Positions 53,114-61,930 of a stretch of DNA of 64,000 nt are shown here, piece by piece. The notes under the pieces are model-generated. The model was not told the origin of the DNA. It saw only the letters and a program-made list of their open reading frames with translations, and made no database searches. The stretch covers positions 558,001 through 622,000 of the forward strand of contig NZ_SRSF01000002.1 of the NCBI RefSeq assembly GCF_004803465.1, read 5' to 3'. Source of the stretch: Neolewinella litorea (lineage in GTDB: Bacteria > Bacteroidota > Bacteroidia > Chitinophagales > Saprospiraceae). Each line of letters starts with the position of its first letter. The stretch's first letter is position 1. Both the position numbers and the translations under genes were made by a program.

Positions 53114-54091
53114 TTAAAAGTCTTCATCCAGCGTAAACACCTGCTTGTCCCGGTCGCTGGTTACCCCGGCTTTCTGGTACTCGCCCACCCGCTTTTCGAA
53201 GAAGTTGGTCTTTCCCTGCAGGTTGATCATGTCCATCCACGGGAAGGGGTTTTCGACGTTCCAGACCTTCGATTCCCCGAGTTCCACCAGCAGGCGGTCG
53301 GCGACGAACTCGATGTACTGGCACATCATGTCGGCGTTCATGCCGATCAGGTTCACGGGCAGGGAGTCGCTGACGAACTCCTTTTCGATCTCGACGGCAT
53401 CCTTGATGATCTTGGTCACCATCCCGTCTTCCAGTTTATGGACGATATGGTCGTTGTAGAGCAGACAGGCGAAGTCGCAGTGCATGCCCTCGTCGCGGCT
53501 GATCAGTTCGTTGGAGAAGGTCAAGCCGGGCATCAGACCGCGCTTCTTGAGCCAGAAGATCGAGCAGAAGGAACCGGAGAAGAAAATGCCTTCCACGGCG
53601 GCGAAGGCGACGATGCGCTCCGCGAAACTGCCGTTGTCGATCCAGCGCAGGGCCCACTCGGCCTTCTTCTGCACGCAGGGCATGGTTTCGATGGCGTTGA
53701 ACAGGTGGTCCTTTTCGGCGGGGTCGCTGATGTAGGTGTCGATCAGCAGACTGTAGGTCTCGGAGTGGATGTTCTCCATCATGATCTGGAAACCGTAGAA
53801 GAACTTGGCTTCCGTGTACTGAACCTCGGCCACGAAATTTTCGGCCAGGTTCTCGTTGACAATGCCATCGCTGGCGGCAAAGAAGGCCAGCACGTGTTTG
53901 ATGAAGTAGCGCTCGTTGTCGTTGAGCTTGTTGTTCCAGTCGTTGAGGTCGGCACTCAGGTCGATCTCCTCGGCCGTCCAGAAGCAGGCTTCATTGTCTT
54001 TGTAATAGCGCCAGATGTCGTCGTGCTGGATCGGAAAGAGAACGAAACGGTTGGGGTTCTCTACGAGGATGGGTTCTGTTTGGGCGTTCAT
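53114..54091 (-). CDS. nrdB: Ribonucleoside-diphosphate reductase, beta subunit (class I)
   Basis: A 325-residue ferritin-fold subunit from ATG 54091 ([21 protein letters not shown]); an ATG 27 bases earlier is possible. It houses the di-metal centre and tyrosyl radical. Ligand motifs are [18 protein letters not shown] with the acidic [32 protein letters not shown] (glutamate, histidine and the Tyr region) and [13 protein letters not shown] (late glutamate and histidine). The C-terminal tail (QVFTLDEDF) is the docking peptide for NrdA. It is first in the operon, downstream of a DnaA-box cluster. Confidence 0.95.
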   Translation of the reverse strand: MNAQTEPILVENPNRFVLFPIQHDDIWRYYKDNEACFWTAEEIDLSADLNDWNNKLNDNERYFIKHVLAFFAASDGIVNENLAENFVAEVQYTEAKFFYGFQIMMENIHSETYSLLIDTYISDPAEKDHLFNAIETMPCVQKKAEWALRWIDNGSFAERIVAFAAVEGIFFSGSFCSIFWLKKRGLMPGLTFSNELISRDEGMHCDFACLLYNDHIVHKLEDGMVTKIIKDAVEIEKEFVSDSLPVNLIGMNADMMCQYIEFVADRLLVELGESKVWNVENPFPWMDMINLQGKTNFFEKRVGEYQKAGVTSDRDKQVFTLDEDF

Positions 54092-54231
54092 GACGGACTG
54101 TTTTGTGGGCAGTTCCAATTGGTATCGGAGTACTGCGGTTGGTTGGTTAAGGGCGTGCGGCCGGTCGTTTCCCCCCGGTAGCTTCGGTGGGGATGGGTCG
54201 GCGCAAACCGTATCGTTGTGGTTGTCAGTGT

Positions 54232-54270
54232 ACTAAGGCGGCTCCCCGTTTGGAAGGATGCCGCCTTAGT
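54232..54270 (-). promoter_or_regulatory. Long hairpin in the presumed nrd leader
   Basis: A perfect 11-bp inverted repeat (ACTAAGGCGGC at 54232-54242 with GCCGCCTTAGT at 54260-54270) has a 17-base loop. It lies between the candidate -7 box at 54346-54339 and the nrdB ATG at 54091, so it would be transcribed in the leader. No T tract follows on the minus strand, so it is not an ordinary terminator. Confidence 0.6.
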
Positions 54271-54338
54271 CTAAGTGGTATCAGCAAGTCGGAACCTGCG
54301 CGGGTACAACCAATTTGTTGTTTTCCCTCGTATAAGTG

Positions 54339-54346
54339 CCAAGATA
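54339..54346 (-). promoter_or_regulatory. Candidate -7 element of the nrd operon
   Basis: TATCTTGG on the minus strand resembles TAnnTTTG. The same TATCTTGG precedes the CHAT gene. It lies just downstream of the first DnaA-box pair (54377-54397), a position suited to control of transcription. The leader to nrdB would be about 240 bases. Confidence 0.45.
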
Positions 54347-54376
54347 GTGCTCCGGTTGGGAGATTTTACCGGGTAT

Positions 54377-54558
54377 TTATCCACAAGGTGTGGATAACTT
54401 TACACATTAACCTGTAAATCAAGTAATTAGCAAGATTTCCCGAGTTCTCCACAATGTGGATAAGGTTATCAACAATGTGGAAAACACAGTCGGTTTTCCA
54501 CAAAAAGGCGTGGAAAGTGAGGCGGGGCGCGGCCGCGGGTGCCGTAAATTGTGGAAAA
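54377..54558. promoter_or_regulatory. Cluster of eight DnaA-box-like 9-mers (candidate oriC or DnaA-controlled nrd promoter)
   Basis: TTATCCACA or its complement occurs exactly at 54377-54385, 54389-54397 (facing, 3 bases apart) and 54455-54463. One-mismatch forms are at 54445-54453 (TTCTCCACA), 54466-54474 (TTATCAACA), 54476-54484, 54494-54502 (TTTTCCACA) and 54550-54558. Four of them, at 54445, 54455, 54466 and 54476, are spaced 10-11 bases apart on one helical face. AT-rich stretches lie at 54394-54436 and 54565-54590. DnaA boxes are known both at chromosome origins and at the E. coli nrdAB promoter. Confidence 0.8.
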
Positions 54559-54631
54559 GCTACGTTTTTTTGGTTTTTTATCGAATGTTTCTAGAGATCG
54601 AATGTAGTTGGCCCTGGATGGTGGGCGGAGT

Positions 54632-55110
54632 GGCTCCAGGCGCGACTCACTCTTCCTCGATGATTCACCTATTCGGCTTGAAAGCCCTCAACCCGCTAGC
54701 CCCGGGCAGAGCGACTACAGGCGCGACTCACTCTTTCACAATGATTCACCTAATCGTGCCTGAAAGCCCTCAACCCGTTAGCCCCGGGCAGAGCGACTCC
54801 AGGCGCGACTCACCATTCCACGACAATTCACTGAATCGGGCTGGAAAGCCCTCAACCCGCTACCCCTTAGGTGGAGCGGCTCCAGGCGCGACTCACCATT
54901 CCACGACAATTCACATAATCGGGCTGGAAAGCCCTCAACCCGCTACTCTACGGGTAGAGCGGCTCCAGGCGCGACTCACCATTCCACGACAATTCACATA
55001 ATCGGGCTGGAAAGCCCTCAACCCGCTACTCTACGGGTAGAGCGGCTCCAGGCGCGACCCAGTATATTACTGTGATTCAAACAAACGGGCCGGAGAGAAG
55101 CGAGCGGCTA
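54632..55110. repeat. Repeat family A array, left block
   Basis: Units of 81-83 bases begin with CGCGACTCAC at about 54641, 54722, 54804, 54887 and 54970. A variant last unit starts at 55053 (CGCGACCCAGTAT) and leads into family B. Each unit has the palindromic GGGCTGGAAAGCCCTCAACCCG and a second hairpin around GCTACTCTACGGGTAGAGC. The same units occur at 59985-60290. Confidence 0.9.
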
Positions 55111-55129
55111 CTTCCCACCCCGGCCGCGG

Positions 55130-55560
55130 CCCTGAAAGGGACGCCCCTATACTAGCGAAGTCAATTCCGAGGGAACCGAGGAAGGGGCTTCGCGGTCATA
55201 GCGCGTCATTCCCCAGCGGCTCTGAAAGGGACGCTCCTACACTAGCGAAGTCAATTCCGAGGGAACCGAGGAGGGGGCTTCGCGGTCATAGCGCGTCATT
55301 CCCCAGCGGCCCTGGAAGGGACGCCCCTATACTAGCGAAGTCAATTCCGAGGGAACCGAGGAAGGGGCTTCGCGGTCATAGCGCGTCATTCCCCAGCGGC
55401 TCTGAAAGGGACGCTCCTACACTAGCGAAGTCAATTCCGAGGAAACCCCGAGGAATGGGCTTCGCAATCAAAGCGCGTGAATCCCCAGCGGCCCTGAAAG
55501 GGACGCCCCTACACCAGCGAAGTCAATTCCGAGGAAACCGAGGAATGGGCTTCGCGGACC
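55130..55560. repeat. Repeat family B array, left block
   Basis: Five units of 90-92 bases carry AGCGAAGTCAATTCCGAG at 55153, 55243, 55333, 55423 and 55515. Each contains GCGAAG...CTTCGC arms around an ATTCC...GGAAT core. Units one and two together resemble units three and four together, a 180-base higher-order repeat. The same family occurs at 60291-60645. Confidence 0.9.
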
Positions 55561-55565
55561 GAGAA

Positions 55566-55601
55566 CAAAAAAAGCCCCGCCCGAAGTATCCGGGCGGGGC
55601 T
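55566..55601 (-). terminator. Terminator of the large T9SS protein gene
   Basis: A perfect 11-bp stem (AGCCCCGCCCG at 55573-55583 with CGGGCGGGGCT at 55591-55601) is followed on the minus strand by seven T residues. It lies 36 bases past the stop at 55638. Confidence 0.9.
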
Positions 55602-55637
55602 AAAACGTAAGCAGTACCGTGAACGGAACTGCGGGCC

Positions 55638-58600
55638 TTACCGCTGAATCAACAGCCGGCGGGTAATACCTTCCGGCTCCGTAGCGAGCCGAACGGTGTA
55701 CACTCCGGTGGCGAACTTGCCGTCGGGAAGCACCAATCGAAGCTGGGTCTGACCGGCGGCAATCATTTGGTTAACCACGCTGCGACCCATCGCGTCAAAG
55801 ACCGTGACTTGGGCATCGCGATCAAGCGCCAGGAAACGAAGGTTGACCTCATCACGGGCCGGGTTCGGGAAGAGTTGCAGGTCCTGCAGGTCGGGAACAG
55901 CGTCCACGGGCGCCGCCGGGGGCGGGGGAGTTGGCGTTCCTATTGACTTATTAGATCCCTTCTGCGTGTGGATGACGATACTGCCCCCACCGAGCACGGT
56001 GGTAGCGTAGCCGGTGTCATCCGCACCCATCTGGTTGTCGTAGACGACCTGACTGGTGGCCTTGTCCCAAATTTTGATCCGGAACTTGTCCTCACCACCT
56101 CCACCGTTGACGTCTCCATCCACGCCGGTCAGCATGAAACCATAGTCGCCCGCGCCATTGACCTGCCCGGAGCCCTTGAATTTGGCATTCGAACCTGCAA
56201 TGGTCAGCCACTGGTAATCGGTACTCTTGAACTTGAAGTCTGCGGCGTTCAGGTGGAAGGTGGTATTACCGTCCGGGACGGACTGCCCCTTCTTGTACTT
56301 GGCTACGAAACCGAAGTTGGCCTTACCCTCCAGGGAGGCATCACCTGAATAGGCTCCGGCCGGTGACCAGATCCATCCACCACCGGTTACGAAGCCGGCG
56401 CTGGGGTCGTAGATGACAACATATGTGGCATTCACCAGCATATCCTGCTCTCCACAAGCATCTGTAACGGTAACGCTGACGGTGTAAACCCCGGCGGCCG
56501 AATACTGGTGGCTACCACTAACGAAGTTATTGTTTTGGTTCACCAAGCCGGTGGAGACGGTACCGTCGCCCCAGTCGATATCTGCGCTGTGGCCATCCTC
56601 GTCATCCGCATCCGTAAAATTGGCCGAGATACTCACCGCTTCGCTGATCGCCACAGGATCTAGGGGTAAGGTGATTGATTGCAGCTCAGGTGCGTCGCTT
56701 TCGTCTACTATAAGGTTACAGTTGTTGTCGATTCCGTCGCATACCTCTTCCGCGCCCGGGTTGATGGCCGGGTCAAAAGGCGCGCAATCATTGGTATCCG
56801 CGTAGCCGTCGTTGTCGTCGTCGGGATCACAAACGTCTCCCTCACCGTCGCCATCGTTGTCGGCTTGGTCGGTGTTCGAAGCGAAGACGCAGTTGTCGTT
56901 CACGTCCAGCACGCCGTCGTTGTCGTCGTCGGGATCACAAACGTCTCCCTCACCGTCGCCATCGTTGTCGGCTTGGTCGGAGTTCGAAGCGAAGAAGCAG
57001 TTGTCGTTCACGTCCAGCACGCCGTCGTTGTCGTCGTCGGGATCGCAAACGTCGCCCTCACCGTCGCCGTCGTTGTCGGCCTGGTCGGAGTTCGAAGCGA
57101 AGACGCAGTTGTCGTTCACGTCCAACACGCCGTCGTTGTCATCGTCGGGGTCACAAACGTCGCCCTCACCGTCACCATCGTTGTCGGCCTGGTCCGGGTT
57201 GGCAGTGAATACGCAATTGTCGTTCACGTCCAGCACGCCGTCGTTGTCGTCATCGGGATCACAAACGTCGCCCTCACCGTCGGCGTCGTTGTCGGCCTGG
57301 TCGGAGTTCGAAGCGAAAATGCAGTTGTCGTTCACGTCCAGCACGCCGTCGTTGTCGTCGTCGGGATCGCAAACGTCGCCCTCACCATCGCCGTCGTTAT
57401 CGGCCTGGTCCGGGTTGGCAGTGAATACACAATTGTCGTTCACGTCCAGCACGCCATCGTTGTCATCGTCGGGGTCACAAAAGTCGCCCAATCCATCTCC
57501 ATCGTTGTCGGCGGAGTACGTAGTAATTCCTACCATGATATTCGATTGAGTGGCGGTGCAATTAGGTGAACCATCATCGGTAACGGTAACCTCGTAAGTA
57601 CCACTAGGCAAGCCGGTGAAGGTTCCATCGGTACTATTAACGGTAACCGGACCAACGGCAGTAAAGGTGGCATTGCCGCGTACATCGGTAGCGGAAACGG
57701 CGATTGCTCCATCATCCGAACCGGGGCAGGTAAGGTCAGTAACGGTCGCGGGGTTGAGTCCGACGTTGCAGGGGTTGATGACTTCTACCTGAAACACCTG
57801 AGAAGGAATTCCACCGACGTTATGGTGATGGTTGATATCCTGAACTTTGATCTCTACAGAATGAAATCCAATCTCCGCAAGAGTGGGCGAACCGCTGAGG
57901 GTAGCGGTCCCGTCCCCGTTATCAACCAGGGAAAGCCAGGAAGGAATGTTTATCCCTATCAAAGCTAACTGGTCACCGTATGCGAGGTCAGGATCCGAGG
58001 CTGTAACCAGGTAAGTGTAGACGGACTCCGCTTCCGCAACCGTTACCGGAATACTGGTAAACGCGGGGCTTGTATTGACTAGCATGCTCACTTCATGAGT
58101 GGCTACCTCGTTGAAACTATCTTCCGCTTTGAAGATGACGTGATTATGCCCCCAATCCGCGGCCGCGGGTGTCCAGCTGAAGGTGGTACTGACCGGATTG
58201 GCCGCGGCAGTAGGAAGGGCCGGCGACAGGCTTGCCCCCCGGGTACTGAAATCGGCTCCGGAGTTTTTATCCTTAGCTTCAGTGATACTGACCAAATCAG
58301 TGGGATCGTCGTCCGAAGCTTGAACGGTATAGGATATGGTCTGACCAGGAGCCACTACCTGATGTACTGCAGTGGCCGGCGTGGGCGGGACATCGAACAC
58401 CGGCCGCTGACTAACTACGATTGAAACCGAGGTTGAGGTCTGATTACCAACGTTGTCAGTGGCCGTGAAATTTATTACATTTGTGCCAAGATTGCTTATC
58501 GACGGTGTCCAGTTGAAGGCACTCTGCACCGGGTTGGCGGTTACCGGGAGTCCCGGTGAAAAATTCGCTCCACTTGGAACTCCTACCGCGTTCAGGGTGA

Positions 58601-59531
58601 CGGTACTTCCAGGGTCGGTATCGGTGGCACGGACACCAAAATTTACGACGTTCCCTGGTCGCGCAAAGATCACTGAGCCATCAGTCGGCGTCAGCGAATA
58701 GTCAAAGGCCGGAGGTGTCGACGGCTGGACCACCTTGATCAAAAAATCAACCATTGTTTTGGACTTGACATTGCCCGACAAGTCAAGGTCTTCCACGACG
58801 GCCACCATAGCAAAGAGCGATCCGACCGGTCGGTTGTATAAATTGGCGGTCACAGTACCGGTAGGACTTATGGAAAATCCTGACAGATCGACCCCGGTAT
58901 ACTCACCGGATTGCGGCAGGCGAAAACGGCGGACATCCCCGTCTGGATCGGCGGAAGCTAAGTTGAAGGTGGCAGAACTCCCTTGGGGCACGTTTAGGAT
59001 CGGGGGGACGGCTACCACAGGCGAGTTGTTACCCAATTTGCCGGGGGAAAGGCTCACCAAAGTTTGAGACAGCCAACTACCACTGGCATTTACTATTCCA
59101 CCAATTCGACAACAGTCACTGAAGAAGGCTGTAAAGTCCTGATAGCTGGGATAGGTATGCGTGATCGTAGTCTCCCCGAAGAACCAGTCTTCCGAGGGAT
59201 CTACTGCAGTGACCTCCAACGAAAACGATTGTGATCCGCCGTCTCCAAACCTTAGATTATCGACAATTCTCGACCGAGTGCCGATTGCTGGGGTCCCGGA
59301 AAAGAAAAAGCTCATCCGCCAGGCTTGCTGGATTTTAAATTCGACCGTGGTTCCTCCTACATGGCGCCAGCTGATCGAACCGTACCGAAAGTGGGAAGCC
59401 TCCAGTAAAGAGGTGGTGAGCAACAGGAAGAACAGAATGCCCCAGGACGTACCCGATCGAGCCGATCCAGAGAACCATCGCTTCAGTGTTCCCCTCTCGG
59501 AACAAGGCGAGGAATAGTATACATTATCCAT
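55638..59531 (-). CDS. Large adhesin-like surface protein with TSP type-3 repeats and T9SS sorting domain
   Basis: A 1297-residue protein. The signal anchor is near residues 28-46. An N-terminal domain (about 47-160, HFRYGSISWRHVGG) is followed by several Ig/cadherin-like domains (about 165-570) and a SprB-like repeat (about 580-660, CPGSDDGAIAVSATD). Six calcium-binding thrombospondin type-3 repeats of 36 residues follow (about 665-905, DNDGDGEGDVCDPDDDNDG). Next come a MopE-like metal-binding motif (about 907-945, CDGIDNNCN), a PKD domain (about 950-1035), a post-COAP-1-like domain (about 1045-1190, GGGWIWSPAGAY) and a T9SS C-terminus (about 1215-1297, LFPNPARDE). It is probably a surface adhesin or matrix protein. 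Directly repeated A/B blocks flank the gene. Confidence 0.9.
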   Translation of the reverse strand: MDNVYYSSPCSERGTLKRWFSGSARSGTSWGILFFLLLTTSLLEASHFRYGSISWRHVGGTTVEFKIQQAWRMSFFFSGTPAIGTRSRIVDNLRFGDGGSQSFSLEVTAVDPSEDWFFGETTITHTYPSYQDFTAFFSDCCRIGGIVNASGSWLSQTLVSLSPGKLGNNSPVVAVPPILNVPQGSSATFNLASADPDGDVRRFRLPQSGEYTGVDLSGFSISPTGTVTANLYNRPVGSLFAMVAVVEDLDLSGNVKSKTMVDFLIKVVQPSTPPAFDYSLTPTDGSVIFARPGNVVNFGVRATDTDPGSTVTLNAVGVPSGANFSPGLPVTANPVQSAFNWTPSISNLGTNVINFTATDNVGNQTSTSVSIVVSQRPVFDVPPTPATAVHQVVAPGQTISYTVQASDDDPTDLVSITEAKDKNSGADFSTRGASLSPALPTAAANPVSTTFSWTPAAADWGHNHVIFKAEDSFNEVATHEVSMLVNTSPAFTSIPVTVAEAESVYTYLVTASDPDLAYGDQLALIGINIPSWLSLVDNGDGTATLSGSPTLAEIGFHSVEIKVQDINHHHNVGGIPSQVFQVEVINPCNVGLNPATVTDLTCPGSDDGAIAVSATDVRGNATFTAVGPVTVNSTDGTFTGLPSGTYEVTVTDDGSPNCTATQSNIMVGITTYSADNDGDGLGDFCDPDDDNDGVLDVNDNCVFTANPDQADNDGDGEGDVCDPDDDNDGVLDVNDNCIFASNSDQADNDADGEGDVCDPDDDNDGVLDVNDNCVFTANPDQADNDGDGEGDVCDPDDDNDGVLDVNDNCVFASNSDQADNDGDGEGDVCDPDDDNDGVLDVNDNCFFASNSDQADNDGDGEGDVCDPDDDNDGVLDVNDNCVFASNTDQADNDGDGEGDVCDPDDDNDGYADTNDCAPFDPAINPGAEEVCDGIDNNCNLIVDESDAPELQSITLPLDPVAISEAVSISANFTDADDEDGHSADIDWGDGTVSTGLVNQNNNFVSGSHQYSAAGVYTVSVTVTDACGEQDMLVNATYVVIYDPSAGFVTGGGWIWSPAGAYSGDASLEGKANFGFVAKYKKGQSVPDGNTTFHLNAADFKFKSTDYQWLTIAGSNAKFKGSGQVNGAGDYGFMLTGVDGDVNGGGGEDKFRIKIWDKATSQVVYDNQMGADDTGYATTVLGGGSIVIHTQKGSNKSIGTPTPPPPAAPVDAVPDLQDLQLFPNPARDEVNLRFLALDRDAQVTVFDAMGRSVVNQMIAAGQTQLRLVLPDGKFATGVYTVRLATEPEGITRRLLIQR
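56822..57500 (-). repeat. 108-bp tandem repeats encoding TSP type-3 units
   Basis: Six 36-codon units repeat with a 108-bp period (for example AAACGTC at 56831 and 56939). Variation is mostly limited to the CVFASNSDQ/CVFTANPDQ positions. DNA identity is high enough for unit gain or loss by slippage or recombination. Confidence 0.9.
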
Positions 59532-59984
59532 AATAAATCAGGAATAAAGGGTGAGAAAATGGCGGGCACAGCCCTCCCCTTCAGGCGAGGGGACCGAGCC
59601 TGCGAGTGCGTGTTAAAAGTTGGGTGGGTTAATCAGCTGATCCTATCCAATGCAATACCTGTTCCGGTCGAGTAACCGAAAAATCATTTATTGCCAAGAA
59701 GAGAAAAAGCGAGGTGTTAAATAAGGGGTGTAAGACGCGTAACTACATAGTGTGATTATACTGGAGGCCAAGACAAATGGCCCGAAACAAACTAAACAAT
59801 GGCCATCCATACGGCAGGCCACATCAAATACCGTTTAGTTAATAATGAAATTATAAATCATAGGTAACCCACCCAAATGATATTAATTTAATTTTTTTCA
59901 ATGCGCAATAATTTTGCATAGCCTCCGTACACCAATACCCTTTGCAAAGTTGATGCGTCTCCAAAGCGCAATTCAGCATTACAC
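59532..59984. other. Intergenic region upstream of the large protein gene
   Basis: About 450 bases without a supported gene. The segment 59820-59940 is strongly AT-rich, in contrast to the GC-rich surroundings, and may include the promoter of the minus-strand gene or a transferred remnant. Confidence 0.45.
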
Positions 59985-60290
59985 TATGATTGCTCCACTC
60001 GGGCTGGAAAGTTCTCAACCCGTTAGCCCCGGGCAGAGCGACTCCAGGCGTGACTAACCATTCCACGACAATTCACATAATCGGGCTGGAAAGCCTTCAA
60101 CCCGCTACTCTACGGGTAGAGCGACTCCAGGCGCGACTCACCATTCCACGACGATTCAGTTAATCGGGCTGGAAAGCCCTCAACCCGCTACCCCTTGGGT
60201 GGAGCGGCTCCAGGCGCGACCCAGTATCTCACTGTGATTGTATCAATCGGGCCGGAGAGAAGCGAGCGGTCACCTCCCACCCCGGCAGCG
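59985..60290. repeat. Repeat family A array, right block
   Basis: Three units (GGGCTGGAAAG...CTCAACCCG at about 60001, 60083 and 60166) and the same variant terminal unit CGCGACCCAGTAT (about 60215) lead into family B, in the same orientation and order as the left block at 54632-55110. Confidence 0.9.
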
Positions 60291-60645
60291 GCCCTGAAAG
60301 GGACACCCCTAGACTAGCGAAGTCAATTCCGAGGGAAACCCAAGGAATGGGCTTCGCGGTCAATGCGCGAGACCCCCCGCGGCCCTGAAAGGGACGCCCC
60401 TACACCAGCGAAGTCAATTCCGAGGGAAACCCGAGGAATGGGCTTCGCGGTCATAGCGCGTCATTCCCCAGCGGCCCTGGAAGGGACGCCCCTATACTAG
60501 CGAAGTCAATTCCGAGGGAACCCCGAGGAATGGGCTTCGCGGTCAAAACGTGTGAATCCCCCAGCGGCCCTGAAAAGGGCGCCCCTACACCAGCGAAGTC
60601 AATTCCAAGGGAACCGAGGAAGGGGCTTCGCGGTCAATGCACCCC
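60291..60645. repeat. Repeat family B array, right block
   Basis: Four units carry AGCGAAGTCAATTCC at about 60315, 60406, 60498 and 60591 (period 91-93). The last ends about 30 bases before the next gene's ATG at 60672. It matches the left array at 55130-55560 in orientation. Confidence 0.9.
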
Positions 60646-60671
60646 CAAAAGACTCAACCTATCTTCACCCC

Positions 60672-61805
60672 ATGAAGCCACTGATCCTTGCTCTCCTGCT
60701 CTTCCTCGGCACCTGCGTCCGCGCCCAGTACTACCCCACCCCCACCGATTGGGCGGAACGCGCCGCCGCGGAAGCCGGTTTCCAGACCGCAGCCCTCGAC
60801 TCGGCCGTGCAATTCGCCCTCGACCACGAATACAGCGGCGCCCGCGACCTCCGCCTGGCCATCCTCAACGCCTTCAGCCGTGAGCCCGGCCACACCCTCA
60901 GGGGGCCCACCAAGGAACGCGGCGGCCCCGCCGGACTGATCATCAAAGACGGCTACATCGTGGCCCGCTGGGGCGACACCGAACGGGTGGACATGACTTT
61001 CAGCGTGACGAAAAGCTACCTGTCGACCACCGCCGGGCTGGCCCTTGACGACGGGCTGATCGAATCCGTCCACGACTCCGTAAGCCGCTACGTCTGGGAC
61101 GGCACCTTCAGCGGCAACCACAACGGCGGCATCACCTGGGAGCACCTGCTGCAGCAGACCTCCGACTGGTCGGGCACCCTCTTCGGACTCGAAGACTGGA
61201 CCGACCGACCCGACCCCGCGGGCAGCTACGACGATTGGAAAAATCGCGAACTCCACGCCCCCAGCACCCACTACAAGTACAACGACGTGCGGGTGAACGT
61301 GCTGGCCTACTCCCTGCTTCAGGTGTGGCGGCAACCCCTGCCGCGCGTGCTCAAGGAACGCATCATGGACCCCATCGGCGCGAGCACCACCTGGCGCTGG
61401 TACGGCTACGACGACAGCTGGGTAGACCTGGACGGGCTGCACATGCAGTCGGTGAGCGGCGGCGGCCACCACGGCGGCGGACTCTTCATCAGCACCGTTG
61501 ATCACGCGCGCCTGGGACTGCTCTTCGCCCGCCGCGGCCGCTGGAACGACCGGCAGTTGATCTCCGAAGGGTGGGTCGACCAAATTCGCACCCCGGCCGC
61601 GGCCAACGCCAGCTACGGATACATGTGGTGGCTCAACGCCGGTGAACGGCGCTGGGACGGGGTGCCCGACCACGTCTACTACGCCGCCGGCTTCGGGGGC
61701 AATTTCATCGTGGTCGACGAGGAACGTGACCTCGTGATCGTAACACGCTGGCTGGAACCCGGCGAGATCGGCGAACTGGTGCGGCGGGTGTACGCGGCCT
61801 TTTAG
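60672..61805 (+). CDS. Class C beta-lactamase-fold serine hydrolase, secreted
   Basis: A 377-residue product from ATG 60672, which starts a signal peptide ending CVRAQ; the frame open to 60552 runs through repeat DNA. Active-site motifs of the family are SVTK (serine about 111), YND (Tyr about 203) and HHGGG (about 266) in place of the KTG box. It probably acts as an esterase or peptidase rather than a beta-lactamase. A -7-like TATCTTCA (60660-60667) ends four bases before the ATG, suggesting a nearly leaderless message that starts at the edge of the repeat array. Confidence 0.88.
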   Translation: MKPLILALLLFLGTCVRAQYYPTPTDWAERAAAEAGFQTAALDSAVQFALDHEYSGARDLRLAILNAFSREPGHTLRGPTKERGGPAGLIIKDGYIVARWGDTERVDMTFSVTKSYLSTTAGLALDDGLIESVHDSVSRYVWDGTFSGNHNGGITWEHLLQQTSDWSGTLFGLEDWTDRPDPAGSYDDWKNRELHAPSTHYKYNDVRVNVLAYSLLQVWRQPLPRVLKERIMDPIGASTTWRWYGYDDSWVDLDGLHMQSVSGGGHHGGGLFISTVDHARLGLLFARRGRWNDRQLISEGWVDQIRTPAAANASYGYMWWLNAGERRWDGVPDHVYYAAGFGGNFIVVDEERDLVIVTRWLEPGEIGELVRRVYAAF

Positions 61806-61846
61806 CGGGAGTCTAATACTTCATATGCGGGAATAAAAGATGTGTA

Positions 61847-61872
61847 TTGCGTTGTTAATTACCCTATCTTAT
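61847..61872 (+). promoter_or_regulatory. Candidate promoter of the FKBP-like/TPR gene
   Basis: TTGC at 61847-61850 and TATCTTAT at 61865-61872 are spaced 18 bases start to start. The gene starts about 60 bases downstream at 61931. The match to TAnnTTTG is partial. Confidence 0.4.
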
Positions 61873-61930
61873 TAGGGCACCCGCCTGGGTGCACGGTAAC
61901 AGCACTTTCCTTCAAAAACGACCCGCTACC

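Noticed and set aside
52754-54181. Plus-strand open frame spanning the four-helix-bundle gene and nrdB
   Set aside because: It runs antisense through two recognised genes and an inverted-repeat arm.
54456-55001. 181-codon open frame starting in the DnaA-box cluster
   Set aside because: It consists of DnaA boxes followed by family A repeats; the predicted protein merely repeats with the DNA unit.
54632-55560. CRISPR or satellite array with spacers
   Set aside because: The units are contiguous 82- and 91-bp repeats without unique spacers, and no cas genes are present.
56679-57569. Repetitive plus-strand open frames over the TSP3 region
   Set aside because: They are complements of the 108-bp repeats, whose period is a multiple of three, so all frames stay open.
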